A stretch of DNA of 64,000 nucleotides from Bog-159 sp049511415 (GCA_049511415.1 JBEKYC010000078.1:1-64000); one strand, 5' to 3'; positions 33,194 to 42,887 are shown, numbered from the stretch's first letter. Translations and numbers: made by a program. The notes: generated from the sequence alone by a model not told the origin.

Positions 33194-33398
33194 GGCACGC
33201 CTGCTCAATCTCTTCCGCAAGGCGCCGCGCTTGCAGATTACCTTCAACCCGCAGGCTATGCGTGATCGCCAGAGCGTCGGCGGGTGTGGGGTGGGGCACG
33301 GGTTTACTGCTCCACAACGCGGCACCCCCGAATTCCTCAAAGGCTCGACGGTAAAGGATCACAAAGTCCGGGGCCGCGGCCGGTTCACTAGTCGCCAT
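33180..33398 (-). CDS. Small partner protein of the nucleotidyltransferase (antitoxin-like)
   Basis: The ATG at 33398 has AAAGGAGA upstream and gives 72 residues (DFVILYRRAFEEFGGAALW, then PTPADALAITHSLRVEGNLQARRLAEEIEQAC). I recall similar small proteins preceding nucleotidyltransferase genes in other bacteria. Its stop overlaps the GTG start of the downstream enzyme by 14 bases, so the two were translated together. It has no HTH that I can see. A role as antitoxin or chaperone to the enzyme is inferred from arrangement only. Confidence 0.7.
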   Translation of the reverse strand: MATSEPAAAPDFVILYRRAFEEFGGAALWSSKPVPHPTPADALAITHSLRVEGNLQARRLAEEIEQACRAAL

Positions 33399-33539
33399 GG
33401 GGGCTACTCTCCTTTCAGGGTACGGCATCGCAACGCCAAATGTACAGAAGTGGTTCTCGGGGTTTGGTGGCTTTAGGTGGGGCGGTGGATGTCCTATGGC
33501 TCCGGTTTTCGGGGTTCGATGCCGGCGCACGGCTCTCCC

Positions 33540-35630
33540 TCACCCCACCCACCGCATCAATTCCTCGCTCAGGGTATTCAAGCTATTGGTAATCCGGTCC
33601 GTCTCCACATTCACCAGCGCATACCGTTCCGCCGCCGGCGCCGCGGCGTGGATCAAAGCGTGGTGGTCTTCCCGCAGATCCGGCAGCGCGGCGGACGTTA
33701 CCGGCGATCCGCGCAGGGCCGCTGCCAGCGAGTGCAGGGTCAGCTCCACATTATTGGCAAAGCGCGCGAAAACCTCCCGCGCGGGCACCGGACGGCTGGT
33801 GTACAGGCCGGCCTCCAGCGCCATGATGGCGTGGATCAGCCGGTGCGAGCTGGCCATGATCCCGCTCACCATCGTCACGGCCGGCGGCGTGGAGTTGGGC
33901 TCCCCGGACCAACGGTCGATGGCCGCTTCCAAGTTCGATCGGGCGCGCCGGGCGGCGGAACGCGCGCGGTCCAGCGCCTCCTCGAACGACGCGTCCGGGT
34001 TCACGTAGCTGTCGCGGATGGCGCGGAAATACTCGCGATAGCTGTCGAGCATTCCCGCCATGGCTTCCCGAACGCCCAGGCGTTCGCTCGTCGGCCAGAG
34101 CCAGTAGGCCGCCAGCGCGATCCCGCCGCCGATGAACGTATTCACGGCGGGTTTGGGGTCCACCCCGGCCATGGCGATCAGGAAAACCACCAGCCCCGTG
34201 ACCGCCGTCACGAGGATGCCGTAATTCGCCGGCCCCCAGCAGCGCAGCACGAACATCATGCCCACGATCGCCGCGCTCTGGCCCATGGGCGCGGGCGGCA
34301 GCAGATGAAACAGCGCGGTGGCGCAAACCAGTCCCGCCAGCGTGCCCGCCAGGCGCAGCAGGCCGCGGCTGAAGGTGGAGGCGAAGTCCGGTTTCAGCAC
34401 GATGGCAATCGTCATGGGCAGCCAGTAGGGCCGCCGGAATCCGTAGCCGCGAGCCAGTGCGTCGCCCAGCGCCACGCACACCGCCAGCCGGACAGCGTGG
34501 CGGCAGGCGGCCGATCGCAGGCTCAAATTCGCGCGCAGCGTGGCCAGGCTTCCGCCCAGCCGCAAACGCCACGGCTTGCGGACTTCTTGGCGGTCGAACG
34601 CCGCCAGGCCCTCGGGCGTGGCTACCGTGGCCAGATCGAAGGCGGAACGCAGTTGGCCGGCCAGCGCGTCCATCTGCAGGCGGGCGTCTTGCAGCGTGGC
34701 ATCGCGCGGGGAAGCATCGCCGGAAGAGCGCGCGCGCAGATCGTCGGTCAGTGCCTGTAACTGTTCCAGATCCGCCGCCACTTCTCCGGCCGCCGCCGTA
34801 TCTAGTAGCGCCTGGCCGATGGCTTCCAGAATGCCGGCAGCGACCTGCAGATAGCGCTTCACCAGCGCCAGGTTCATGGAGTCGGCCTCCTCGCGGGCGA
34901 TGCGCGTGCGCAGGCGGCCGAGAAGGAACAGACCCAGCCGGGTGCGCTCGGCCTGGCTCAGCAGCAGGCGATAGCGTTCGCCGTCGATGGAATGGTCGAG
35001 GCCGATGGATGCCAGCTCCGCGCGCGCTTGGGTGGTCTGCGCGCTGGCCGGAGGCGCCGCATGCACATCCACCGGGGCGGTCGCCGCGCGCGCCAGTTCA
35101 CTGTATAGCGCGGCCAGCGCCCGCCGCTCCGGAACATAGCGCCGCACCGGCCAGAAGGCCAGCGCCAGAGCTGTCTGCAGCAGTCCGCCGCCCAGCGCCA
35201 ACAATCCGGAGAGGGCCGCCGATTTGGTGGGAAGCGGTTTCGCGGCGAAAACCAGCAGCGTCACCAGCGTGATGCTGCCCAGATCCGCGGCCGTAGTGCT
35301 GAGCGCCACCAGCATGCCGGCGGAGAATGCCCAGACTGCGGCCAGCGGTATCGCCAGCACATGGTGGTTGCCGCAGACGGCGCCCGCGAATACGGCCATG
35401 CCGACCAACGCCGTGGCCGCCAGCATGCGCCGGGCGCGCTGCCGGTAAGGCGCGTGGCTATCGGAATAGGAAACGTTCAGCGCGCCGATGGTGGCGATCA
35501 GGGCGGCCGAAATCTGGCCCAGAGCGATGCCCAAGGCCAGGACCAGGGCTACGCCCGCGGAGTTCCGCAGCGCAATCCATGGAGAGATTTTCTCGCGTTG
35601 AAATCGCAGGACGCTCTGCCGGAACGTCAC
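33540..35630 (-). CDS. FUSC-family inner-membrane transporter (fusaric-acid-resistance type)
   Basis: The 696-residue product has two sets of membrane segments separated by a long soluble region, as in YccS/AaeB-like FUSC proteins. The first set includes GVALVLALGIALGQISAALIATIGALN. The second begins AVRLAVCVALGDALARGYGFRRPYWLPMTIAIVLKPDFASTFSRGLLRLAGTLAG, which carries the FUSC signature (PYW, KPDF, R). Members form efflux systems for aromatic acids, usually with a membrane-fusion partner, which is not adjacent. The start overlaps the upstream gene stop by four bases. Confidence 0.9.
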   Translation of the reverse strand: MTFRQSVLRFQREKISPWIALRNSAGVALVLALGIALGQISAALIATIGALNVSYSDSHAPYRQRARRMLAATALVGMAVFAGAVCGNHHVLAIPLAAVWAFSAGMLVALSTTAADLGSITLVTLLVFAAKPLPTKSAALSGLLALGGGLLQTALALAFWPVRRYVPERRALAALYSELARAATAPVDVHAAPPASAQTTQARAELASIGLDHSIDGERYRLLLSQAERTRLGLFLLGRLRTRIAREEADSMNLALVKRYLQVAAGILEAIGQALLDTAAAGEVAADLEQLQALTDDLRARSSGDASPRDATLQDARLQMDALAGQLRSAFDLATVATPEGLAAFDRQEVRKPWRLRLGGSLATLRANLSLRSAACRHAVRLAVCVALGDALARGYGFRRPYWLPMTIAIVLKPDFASTFSRGLLRLAGTLAGLVCATALFHLLPPAPMGQSAAIVGMMFVLRCWGPANYGILVTAVTGLVVFLIAMAGVDPKPAVNTFIGGGIALAAYWLWPTSERLGVREAMAGMLDSYREYFRAIRDSYVNPDASFEEALDRARSAARRARSNLEAAIDRWSGEPNSTPPAVTMVSGIMASSHRLIHAIMALEAGLYTSRPVPAREVFARFANNVELTLHSLAAALRGSPVTSAALPDLREDHHALIHAAAPAAERYALVNVETDRITNSLNTLSEELMRWVG

Positions 35631-36733
35631 TTGGGTGGCTGCGGCTGCGGCGGCGGTTCCTTCGGCTTATCGGCCGGAGTTTGCGAGATATCGCTGTCGA
35701 ACTTGATCACCGCGTCGGCCGAGAACTTGCGGTAGAGCCGGAATTCCTTCACGTTCTTGCTCCATTCGCGGCCCGCGTGCATGCGCAGATCGGCCACCTG
35801 CGGCAGAAAGAACTCGCTGTCGCCGATCTTGGTGAAATCGTAGTCCAGTGTCTCATTGGCCATCTGCACCGGAAACGTGGGCGGGATGCTGTCGGCGCTT
35901 ACCGTGATCCGGGTGATGGTGCTCAGTTCGCGGTCCACGAAGACTTCACCGTGGTAGCCCACGATGATTCTGGATTCATCGCCTTTCGCCTCGCCTTGAT
36001 AGGCGATCGAGTATTTCGAGAATTCCAGCGGAACCTTGTATGAAAACACGTGGTTACGGCGGCCATGCAGGGTGGCCCAGCGCTCCCACTCGATGTGGGT
36101 ATGGCTGAATGGCTCGAAGATCTCGCGCATGGTGGTGCCGAAGTCGCCCATCGACAAAGCGCCGCCTACCTTTTCATAGGAGGTATTGTTATCCACTTTA
36201 TCGTTCAGCGAAACCAGCTTGTAATCTTCCTTCTGGTTGAAATAACTGAGCCGCGCCGTCACCACGTCCATGGCCCGCCAGGCTTCCCGCCCGGTGGTAT
36301 CCACGTAGCGGCGGGTCTGCTCCAGGCAGATGAAATCCGGGAGCCGCTTCGTATAGTTGATGGCGTAGTCCGTCACTTCTTCCAGCAGTTTGGCCTGTTC
36401 CTCGGAGGGCGGAGGCGGCGGTGGCACGTAAGCCGGCTTGGGAGCCGGCGGCTGCGCATCGGGCAGGCTGGCCGATTCGGCCGCCAGTTCCTTCAACGCC
36501 GCCACGGTCTTGGGCCCGGCGCCCTTATCCTGCAGGGCCTCCACGATGGACAGGTCCATTTTCTCGGACAGCTTCATCTTACTCAGTGTTTCGGCGACTT
36601 CCTTGTCGGGGTTCTTCAATTGGATCGCCGATTGCACAAACGACTTGATCTGCTCGACGCTATAGCCGGAACCAGTCCCGGCCCAAGCGCCGGCGCACAT
36701 CACGAAAACGGCAGCGATGCGGCCAAACTTCAT
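35627..36733 (-). CDS. Exported hypothetical protein of Acidobacteria
   Basis: The 368-residue product has a signal peptide (MKFGRIAAVFVMCAGAWA). A helical N-terminal domain with VEQIKSFVQSAIQLKNPDKEVAETL follows, then a proline-rich linker (PAPKPAYVPPPPPP). The beta-rich C-terminal domain contains TKRLPDFICLEQTRRYVD and EVFVDRELSTITRITVSAD. I recognise the C-terminal pattern as a common Acidobacterial family without known function. It lies between the VWA gene and the FUSC gene, overlapping the latter by ATGA, so it is part of the four-gene operon. Confidence 0.8.
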   Translation of the reverse strand: MKFGRIAAVFVMCAGAWAGTGSGYSVEQIKSFVQSAIQLKNPDKEVAETLSKMKLSEKMDLSIVEALQDKGAGPKTVAALKELAAESASLPDAQPPAPKPAYVPPPPPPSEEQAKLLEEVTDYAINYTKRLPDFICLEQTRRYVDTTGREAWRAMDVVTARLSYFNQKEDYKLVSLNDKVDNNTSYEKVGGALSMGDFGTTMREIFEPFSHTHIEWERWATLHGRRNHVFSYKVPLEFSKYSIAYQGEAKGDESRIIVGYHGEVFVDRELSTITRITVSADSIPPTFPVQMANETLDYDFTKIGDSEFFLPQVADLRMHAGREWSKNVKEFRLYRKFSADAVIKFDSDISQTPADKPKEPPPQPQPPK

Positions 36734-36778
36734 AAGTTTATTGTCGTATAAAACGGTCCGCAGGTTTCGGGTTCCGCC

Positions 36779-38932
36779 TCACGGCTTGGCGGCCGGAGGC
36801 GCGGCCTCCGCCATCAGGGCGATCGTGTTGCGTGGAAAAGCGAACTTATGCCCGAGTTGATCGATCACATTCACCTGGCAGACGTACTGTCCCTCCGGCA
36901 GGCTCTTGAGCAGCGTCTGCAGGCGCAGCGATACCACACCCGGCCGCTTGGGATTGATCCGGTTGGCGCGCACCGGTGGTGTTTCCATCACCTTCTTGTC
37001 GCCCTGATAAAACGCCACGCTGGCCATGATGCTGGTTAACCCGGCGCCCCCGCTGGCCCCCGTCCCCTGAGTCTGCCCCGGAAATTGCATGGTCCCCGGA
37101 TCGTAAAGCTCCAGGTAAATCGAGAGCTTCTGGCTGGGCCGGAAGACGTGCGTGACGTTGGGCATGATCTTGTCGCCCGCCTCATCAATCAGAGGATCTT
37201 CCGCCACCAGCTTCTTGTTGTTCTTGGCGCCGGCGATCTGTTCCTTCAGAGCCTGCACCTGGTTGCTCAAGATCACGGAGCTCAGGCGCAGAGCATTTCC
37301 GGAAGTCAGGTCCGGGACCGTGAACGGCGTTTGGAACGTGCCGGCTTTGCCTTCGCCGTTCTCCCGCGCCACAAACTTCAGCGTGTACTTGCCCGGCACC
37401 AGCGTAAACCCGGTGTCGTATTGGATCTGCTTCTGGGCCACGGCGCCGGCGGTGGAGCTATCCAGCTTCACCGGAATCGTGTCGCGCACCGCGGAAGCCT
37501 GTTTGCCGCGCGCGTCCAATATCTCGCCGATGAAATCCAGTTCGGTGGCGGATTTGGCGCCCTTGTTGTGGAATGCCAGCGACGAACCCGGAATGCGCAC
37601 CGAAATCGGGACGAAGTACTTGGTCTTGGCCATGCGGAAGTAATCCACCTCCACGGCGATCGGCAGATCGGTCATGGGGTTCTCACTCTCCAGGGCTTCC
37701 TGCAACTGCGCCTCTTTGTTCGTGGTGGTCATCTTGGCGAATGTGGTGGGAGCGTAGTAACCCTGGCGGTAATCCAGCTTGGCTTTCAGATCCCCCAGCT
37801 TGGGCGCCAGCTTCACTACGATGCGGCGATACTTGCCGTCTTCGGCCCCGTTGGTGCTGGCGTAGCTCAGCATGTAATAGCTGCTGATGTCCTTCTGCAC
37901 CTGGGTCATGCCCAGGGAAAGGTCGTTTGAATCGAGCAGCGCCTTGCCGCCCGTGTCGGCGGCCAGCGTGTCGAGCGTCTCCTGGCTGTTATGGAAGTTG
38001 TCCATCAGCGATGTTTGTGCGGACCCGCTATACAGATTCGATCCCACGGAAGCCGCCGTGCTGGCATCCCCGCCGGGAGGCGTGGCCATCAGCCCGCGGG
38101 CGTCGATCGGATAGAACGCCACATTGGCGCGCACCGCGGCATTCACGGTGGCCTGCAACTGCGATTGATTATCCACGCCCGTCTTCTGAATACCGCTGGA
38201 GATGTAAACCAGCGCTTTCTTTTGCGGATAGCGGATCAGGCGGCGGGTGGCATCTTCGAGCGCGGCCAGCTTGCGGTCCGAATTGAAGATATTGAATTCG
38301 GTTTCGTCCGCCACGAAAGACCCGCTGATATCCTGCGCGTCCGCGCCGGTATCGGCCTGCGCGGAGAGCTCGCTGGACTCGCCCACATGGAAACCGTGCA
38401 GGGTGGAGATCAGCAGGTCCCGGTCGGCCGTGAATTCGAGCGCGGTCTTCAGTTCGCTGCCGAACGTCATGACCGAGACCAGATCGCTGCTGGTCATCTG
38501 GGTGCCCAGAAACTTAATTCCGGCTTCCACCGAGCGCACCTGCTCCTGCGGCTGCATGGACGAGAAGTCGAACAGCATGACGATCAGGCGCCGGTCCCGC
38601 AGTTCTTCCTTGCTGGGCGCGGGGGGAACCGGCTTGGCGGCAGCGGGTGTGGCCGGCGCGCGTGTCTGCAGGGTCTTCGCGGGCGCCACGATCGGCTCCA
38701 GGGGCTTGGCATCCAACTTCTGCAAATCGCATCCCTGCAAGATTTGCAGCTTGCCGTCTTCATACAGCAGGAAGTCGTTCCTGGTCAGGTTGGCGATGGC
38801 TTTGCCGTCGCGGCCGGTCACCGTTATATCGACGGTGACCACATTGGCCGTGGTCGAAAAGGTAGCAGTCTGTGGCGAACTTAACTGGCTCGCCAGCAAT
38901 GTTACGGTTACTACAATCGCCGGAGATTTCAA
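36779..38932 (-). CDS. Exported VWFA-related Acidobacterial-domain protein
   Basis: The 717-residue product has an N-terminal signal (MKSPAIVVTVTLLASQLSS). It opens with TTANVVTVDITVTGRDGKAIANLTRNDFLLYEDGK, the usual lead-in of the Acidobacterial VWFA-related family. A von Willebrand A domain follows (RRLIVMLFDFSSMQP, where the usual DxSxS is reduced to DFSS) with YISSGIQKTG. The rest is beta-rich and resembles a carrier domain (SYASTNGAEDGKYRRIVVKL). It is probably periplasmic or outer-membrane associated. It begins four bases before the TonB receptor stop, so receptor and VWA are translated together. Confidence 0.92.
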   Translation of the reverse strand: MKSPAIVVTVTLLASQLSSPQTATFSTTANVVTVDITVTGRDGKAIANLTRNDFLLYEDGKLQILQGCDLQKLDAKPLEPIVAPAKTLQTRAPATPAAAKPVPPAPSKEELRDRRLIVMLFDFSSMQPQEQVRSVEAGIKFLGTQMTSSDLVSVMTFGSELKTALEFTADRDLLISTLHGFHVGESSELSAQADTGADAQDISGSFVADETEFNIFNSDRKLAALEDATRRLIRYPQKKALVYISSGIQKTGVDNQSQLQATVNAAVRANVAFYPIDARGLMATPPGGDASTAASVGSNLYSGSAQTSLMDNFHNSQETLDTLAADTGGKALLDSNDLSLGMTQVQKDISSYYMLSYASTNGAEDGKYRRIVVKLAPKLGDLKAKLDYRQGYYAPTTFAKMTTTNKEAQLQEALESENPMTDLPIAVEVDYFRMAKTKYFVPISVRIPGSSLAFHNKGAKSATELDFIGEILDARGKQASAVRDTIPVKLDSSTAGAVAQKQIQYDTGFTLVPGKYTLKFVARENGEGKAGTFQTPFTVPDLTSGNALRLSSVILSNQVQALKEQIAGAKNNKKLVAEDPLIDEAGDKIMPNVTHVFRPSQKLSIYLELYDPGTMQFPGQTQGTGASGGAGLTSIMASVAFYQGDKKVMETPPVRANRINPKRPGVVSLRLQTLLKSLPEGQYVCQVNVIDQLGHKFAFPRNTIALMAEAAPPAAKP

Positions 38933-41900
38933 AAGCGGAACCTCATCACCACATCCATGGTGCGCATAGCCGAAGCCGCCGTGGCCAGTCCATAATTCTG
39001 CGAGCCGACCACCGTGCTGACGTTGGTAATGTTCACCTGATTCAGGACATTATTAGCTTCCGCGCGGAATTCCAGGCGGCGGCGCGTATCGCCGAATTGG
39101 AACGACCGCCCGAAAGTCGCATTCAACAACACCAGCCCGGGCGCCGTGATGGTGTTGCGTCCGGCGTTGCCGAATTCTCCCGAGGGCGGGAGCGTGAACG
39201 CCGCCAGATTGAAGTAACCGGAACCGCTATTCACAGGCTCGCCGGTAGCTTCGGCGCGTTCGCTGCCGGTGCCGTTGGTCTGCGCCAACTGCACCGTGTT
39301 ATTGAGGATCCGCGCGGTCAACGGCGTGCCGGTTTCGGCGGTCACGCTGCCGGTCAGCGACCAGTTGCGCAGCAGGCGGCCGGCCCAACCGCTCGAGGCG
39401 TAGCGCGAATTGGGGTTGCCGAACGGGGAAGTATAGACCCAGCTCATCGTAAATACGCTGCTGCGATTGAAACTGGAGAGGCCGCGCTCGGCCGCCAGAT
39501 CCAGCCAGTTCTGCGCCACCGTGCCGCCTACGCCGCCGAAACTGGAAGCGTCATCGATGGACTTGGAAAAGGTGTAGCGCGCGTTCATGGAGATGCCGCC
39601 GCGGAAACGCCGCATCAGATGGGTCTGCAGGGCGTTGTAAGTCGAATCGCCAATCGGCGCATCGTACGTAAATCCGGTGAAATTGGCAAGCTGCGTTCCG
39701 GTGCCAAAGGTGGTTCCTGGAGGCCCCGCGCCGGGCAGCATCAGTACGTCCAGGCGCGTGCCCTTGGTGCCCAGGTATCCAACCTCCATGAAAAAGCCGC
39801 GGCCCAGGTCGTGCTGAATGGTGAGATTCCAGGTTTGCGCGTACGGCGTGCGATAAAACCGGTCCACCGCGAATGAATTGGTGATCAACGAACTCTGGCT
39901 GGCGTTATTCGGAGCGGATTGGGGGCAAGCGTCCATTTCCGCGGCGGTCGCCCCGGTGGGCGACACCAGCCCGCACGTCAGGGTCACTACATAAGAATTG
40001 CTGGTGTTAACGCTCAAGGAGGTTCCGAAAGCCGTCTGGCCGGGCGGTTGCGGTTGCTGCGCCAGTTTCAGCCCAAAAGGAATATACGCCTGGCCGTTGT
40101 AATATATGCCGTAACCCGCGCGGACGATAGTAGATTTTTTGATGAACGGCACCTTCCACGCCAAGCCTATGCGCGGCGAAAGATCGCGGTAGTCCGGATT
40201 GATCAGGCCGGCCGGCTGGCCCGGTGTAGAGGGCACCACCACTGCCGGGGTGGCGAATCCAGCGGCGTTGTCCAGGTTCACCATCTCGTTGTACTCCTCT
40301 TGCAAGGGCGAGAAGAATTCCCAGCGGAACCCTAGATTCAGGCTCAAATTCGCATTCACTTTCCAGTCGTCCAGGAAGTAGGCGTTCCAGGTATTCTCGC
40401 TGAAGTACATGGCCGGGCTGTACTGAATCGAGGCGGATTGCGGCAGACCCAACAGAAAATCCGCGAAATCCGAGCCGGTTCCCTGCACGGGCAGCTCATT
40501 GGTTCCCGTCTCGCTGGTGGCTTCGCCATTGAAGTTGAACGTGCCGCGGCCGTTTTGCTGGGTGGCCGTACCGAAATCGTTCCGACCGTACTGTAGACCC
40601 AGTGTTACGGTATGCTTGCCGCGCGATAGAATCGCGCTTTCGGTCAGCTTCTCGCTCTGATTGCGCGTCAAACTCGGAATCCCATCGCTTAGCGATCCAT
40701 AATTGCTGAAGTTGAGATTGGGCGGACCATAATCCACTGGGTTGGTTGAGGTGCCATAGATGCCGTACGTCAGGGCGAGATCTTCGCCGTTAGCGAAGAA
40801 CGGAGTGATTTCGCTGCGGTTGCGGTTAAAATCCACGCGCGAGCTCAGGATCGTGGTCGGGCTGAAGTTATGAGTCCAGGTGAGATCTGTTTGGATGCCG
40901 TATCCGCTGACGGCATCCAGGTAACCGAATGGATTGTCATTGTCGCCGTCGCGGCGCTGGAAAGTCAGATGGTACGCCAGGCGGTCGTTCTTGCCTATGT
41001 TTCGCATGATACGGAGGCCTAAGTTATCCGTATTATTCGGCGGCGAGGCGAAATACTGATAATTGTTCACCAGCACCGAATCGTTCGTCGGCATCGGAAA
41101 CAGATTGAGCATCTTCATGGCGGCCTGATTCATCAGGCAGGGGGTAATCTGGTTGCCGGGGAAGGGCATGCCGGGGGCGGGACTCCCGGCACAAGGCGTC
41201 AGCGTGGCGGGAGCATAGATCTGCGAAGATAACTGCGAAAAGTCCCCGGAGCGCTCCTGCACGGTCGGCACCGTCTCCACCGCGGAATACGCCTGGCGGG
41301 AGCGGGTGCCCGTGTAGTTCAGATAGAAGAAGGTGTTGGGATCCTTGACAATCTTGGGAATAACCAGCGGACCGCCCACCAGGAAACCGAATCGCGCGCT
41401 GGCGTACGACGGTTGAAAGGTGTCTTCGCCGCTGATGGAGAACGGCTTGGCATTCGCCACCGAGTTGGCCAGCGTCCCAAAGAACATGCCGTGGATCTGG
41501 CTAGGCCCGCGCCGGTTGCCGAATTGCGCGCCCGGCCTTGGTTGTCCTTGCCGGCGATTGCCGCCCGGACCCCCGGGTCCGCCGCCGCCCGGTCCGCCGC
41601 GGCCGCCGAAGCCGCCGCCCGGCCCACCGAAACCGCCGCCACCGGGGCCGCCGAAGCCACCGCCCGGGCCGCCGCCGGGGCCGGCTTGCCCGCCGAAATC
41701 GCCGCCCTGTCCGTCCATGCCCGGCGGCCCCATGCCGTACATGGTGGCGAAGTCCGGCTGCGCGTTCTGCGCCAGACCTTGGCTCAGGCTGCCCGATACC
41801 TGGAAGGCTTCGTTGCTGTTCTGTCCATCGACCGCAGGCGCCGCCGGAGCCGCCTCGGGCGTGCTCAACTCGCTCTGCAGTTGCGATTCGATCATGTTCA

Positions 41901-42258
41901 CAGTGGCCCCACCGGCGCCGTTCATGCGCGCCATGCGCGCCGCCATGGGTGATTCCTGCAGCTTTAAGGCGAAGTCGGCCTTGGTGTCGGTGGTGCAGGT
42001 CGTCTTCGACGTAGCGGGATCAAAGCCGAACATCTGCACCTCGATGGTGCACTCACCGCCGGGCGGCGCCGAAAGGACATAGTGTCCGGCGCCATCCGTG
42101 GTGGCGGTCAGCTTCTGGCCACCGGCCGTGGCTGTCACCAACGCGCCGGGAATGGGCTGGTTCGCCGACTTCACGTAGCCGCTCTGTGCCCACAAGGATC
42201 CGCCCGCGAGTGTTAAAGCGAAAGGGAAAAGGTAGTGCCTGGCCAATATGCGCCTCAA
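38929..42258 (-). CDS. Oar-like TonB-dependent receptor with carboxypeptidase-regulatory domain
   Basis: The 1,109-residue outer-membrane protein starts at a TTG (42258), because a stop codon lies directly upstream and no ATG is available. A signal peptide (HYLFPFALTLAGGSLWAQ) is followed by a carboxypeptidase-regulatory-like beta-sandwich (GALVTATAGGQKLTATTDGAGHYVLS). A glycine/proline-rich segment (residues about 183-240) precedes the plug-like region (PFSISGEDTFQPSYASARFGFLVGGPL). The barrel ends with the typical C-terminal strand MDVVMRFRF. Related proteins import large carbohydrates or peptides. It is the first gene of the operon VWA-hypothetical-FUSC. Confidence 0.92.
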   Translation of the reverse strand: MRRILARHYLFPFALTLAGGSLWAQSGYVKSANQPIPGALVTATAGGQKLTATTDGAGHYVLSAPPGGECTIEVQMFGFDPATSKTTCTTDTKADFALKLQESPMAARMARMNGAGGATVNMIESQLQSELSTPEAAPAAPAVDGQNSNEAFQVSGSLSQGLAQNAQPDFATMYGMGPPGMDGQGGDFGGQAGPGGGPGGGFGGPGGGGFGGPGGGFGGRGGPGGGGPGGPGGNRRQGQPRPGAQFGNRRGPSQIHGMFFGTLANSVANAKPFSISGEDTFQPSYASARFGFLVGGPLVIPKIVKDPNTFFYLNYTGTRSRQAYSAVETVPTVQERSGDFSQLSSQIYAPATLTPCAGSPAPGMPFPGNQITPCLMNQAAMKMLNLFPMPTNDSVLVNNYQYFASPPNNTDNLGLRIMRNIGKNDRLAYHLTFQRRDGDNDNPFGYLDAVSGYGIQTDLTWTHNFSPTTILSSRVDFNRNRSEITPFFANGEDLALTYGIYGTSTNPVDYGPPNLNFSNYGSLSDGIPSLTRNQSEKLTESAILSRGKHTVTLGLQYGRNDFGTATQQNGRGTFNFNGEATSETGTNELPVQGTGSDFADFLLGLPQSASIQYSPAMYFSENTWNAYFLDDWKVNANLSLNLGFRWEFFSPLQEEYNEMVNLDNAAGFATPAVVVPSTPGQPAGLINPDYRDLSPRIGLAWKVPFIKKSTIVRAGYGIYYNGQAYIPFGLKLAQQPQPPGQTAFGTSLSVNTSNSYVVTLTCGLVSPTGATAAEMDACPQSAPNNASQSSLITNSFAVDRFYRTPYAQTWNLTIQHDLGRGFFMEVGYLGTKGTRLDVLMLPGAGPPGTTFGTGTQLANFTGFTYDAPIGDSTYNALQTHLMRRFRGGISMNARYTFSKSIDDASSFGGVGGTVAQNWLDLAAERGLSSFNRSSVFTMSWVYTSPFGNPNSRYASSGWAGRLLRNWSLTGSVTAETGTPLTARILNNTVQLAQTNGTGSERAEATGEPVNSGSGYFNLAAFTLPPSGEFGNAGRNTITAPGLVLLNATFGRSFQFGDTRRRLEFRAEANNVLNQVNITNVSTVVGSQNYGLATAASAMRTMDVVMRFRF
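41525..41710 (-). repeat. Gly/Pro-rich low-complexity coding segment
   Basis: Within the TonB receptor gene, about 60 codons encode repeated GGFGGPGGG-type units ending with NRRQGQPRPG. The DNA is correspondingly repetitive, almost all G and C. It lies between the N-terminal beta-sandwich and the plug-like region and probably forms a flexible spacer. Confidence 0.75.
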
Positions 42259-42355
42259 TCAGCAACGACGACCAAAAACCGTCCGCCGTTACTGTTAAGA
42301 CCTTGTAAATGCTTGCTGAGCGTAACTTTCGGGGATTTGAGGACGCCCCTAGGAC

Positions 42356-42727
42356 ATGCGTAGATTACTGACTACAGGCTTACTTTTCGGCTTGCTGGCC
42401 TTCACCGCCATGGCTGCGGATGTGACAGGCAAATGGGTTGCCCAGATGCCCGGACGCAATGGACAGACCCGCGAAGCGACATTTAATCTCAAGGCTGATG
42501 GCAATACCCTGACCGGCACGGTCAGCGGACCGCGCGGCGATATGGATATTTCGGACGGCAAGATCGATGGCGACCAGATCTCCTTCACGCAAAACATGGA
42601 ATTCAACGGAAACACCATGAAGCTCCTATATAAGGGAACGGTTTCCGGAGACACCATCAAATTCACCAGATCCCGCGATGGCGGCGAGGGCCGCGCCCAG
42701 GAGTTTACCGCCAAGCGCACGTCCTAG
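42356..42727 (+). CDS. Small secreted beta-rich protein
   Basis: The 123-residue product has a clear signal peptide (MRRLLTTGLLFGLLAFTAMA) and a mature part made of short beta strands (VTGKWVAQMPGRNGQTREATFNL, NTLTGTVSGPRGDMDISDGKIDGDQISF). I know similar small secreted proteins from Acidobacteria without a function. It diverges from the TonB receptor; the 97-base gap probably holds both promoters. Confidence 0.8.
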   Translation: MRRLLTTGLLFGLLAFTAMAADVTGKWVAQMPGRNGQTREATFNLKADGNTLTGTVSGPRGDMDISDGKIDGDQISFTQNMEFNGNTMKLLYKGTVSGDTIKFTRSRDGGEGRAQEFTAKRTS

Positions 42728-42764
42728 ACGGGCTGGTATTAGTGTAAGAAGTATCACGGTGCGT

Positions 42765-42790
42765 GCGGCCGGGATGCGACTCCCGGCCGC
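42765..42790. terminator. Perfect GC hairpin after the secreted-protein gene
   Basis: GCGGCCGGGA (42765-42774) and TCCCGGCCGC (42781-42790) form a perfect 10-bp stem with a 6-base loop, 37 bases after the stop. There is no T-tract, so termination is possible but not certain. Confidence 0.55.
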
Positions 42791-42887
42791 CGTGGTGTGT
42801 TCAGACCTTTAGGAGCGCAAAGGGGCGCGTGGTTTGTGCCCGTTTTGCGCGGTCGAAAGACTAAAAAAGGAGGTCTCGAAAGACATC

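Noticed and set aside
41525..41710. Possible CRISPR-like or satellite array
   Set aside because: The repetition is coding (Gly/Pro units of the TonB receptor) with no spacers; no CRISPR array or cas gene was seen anywhere in the window.
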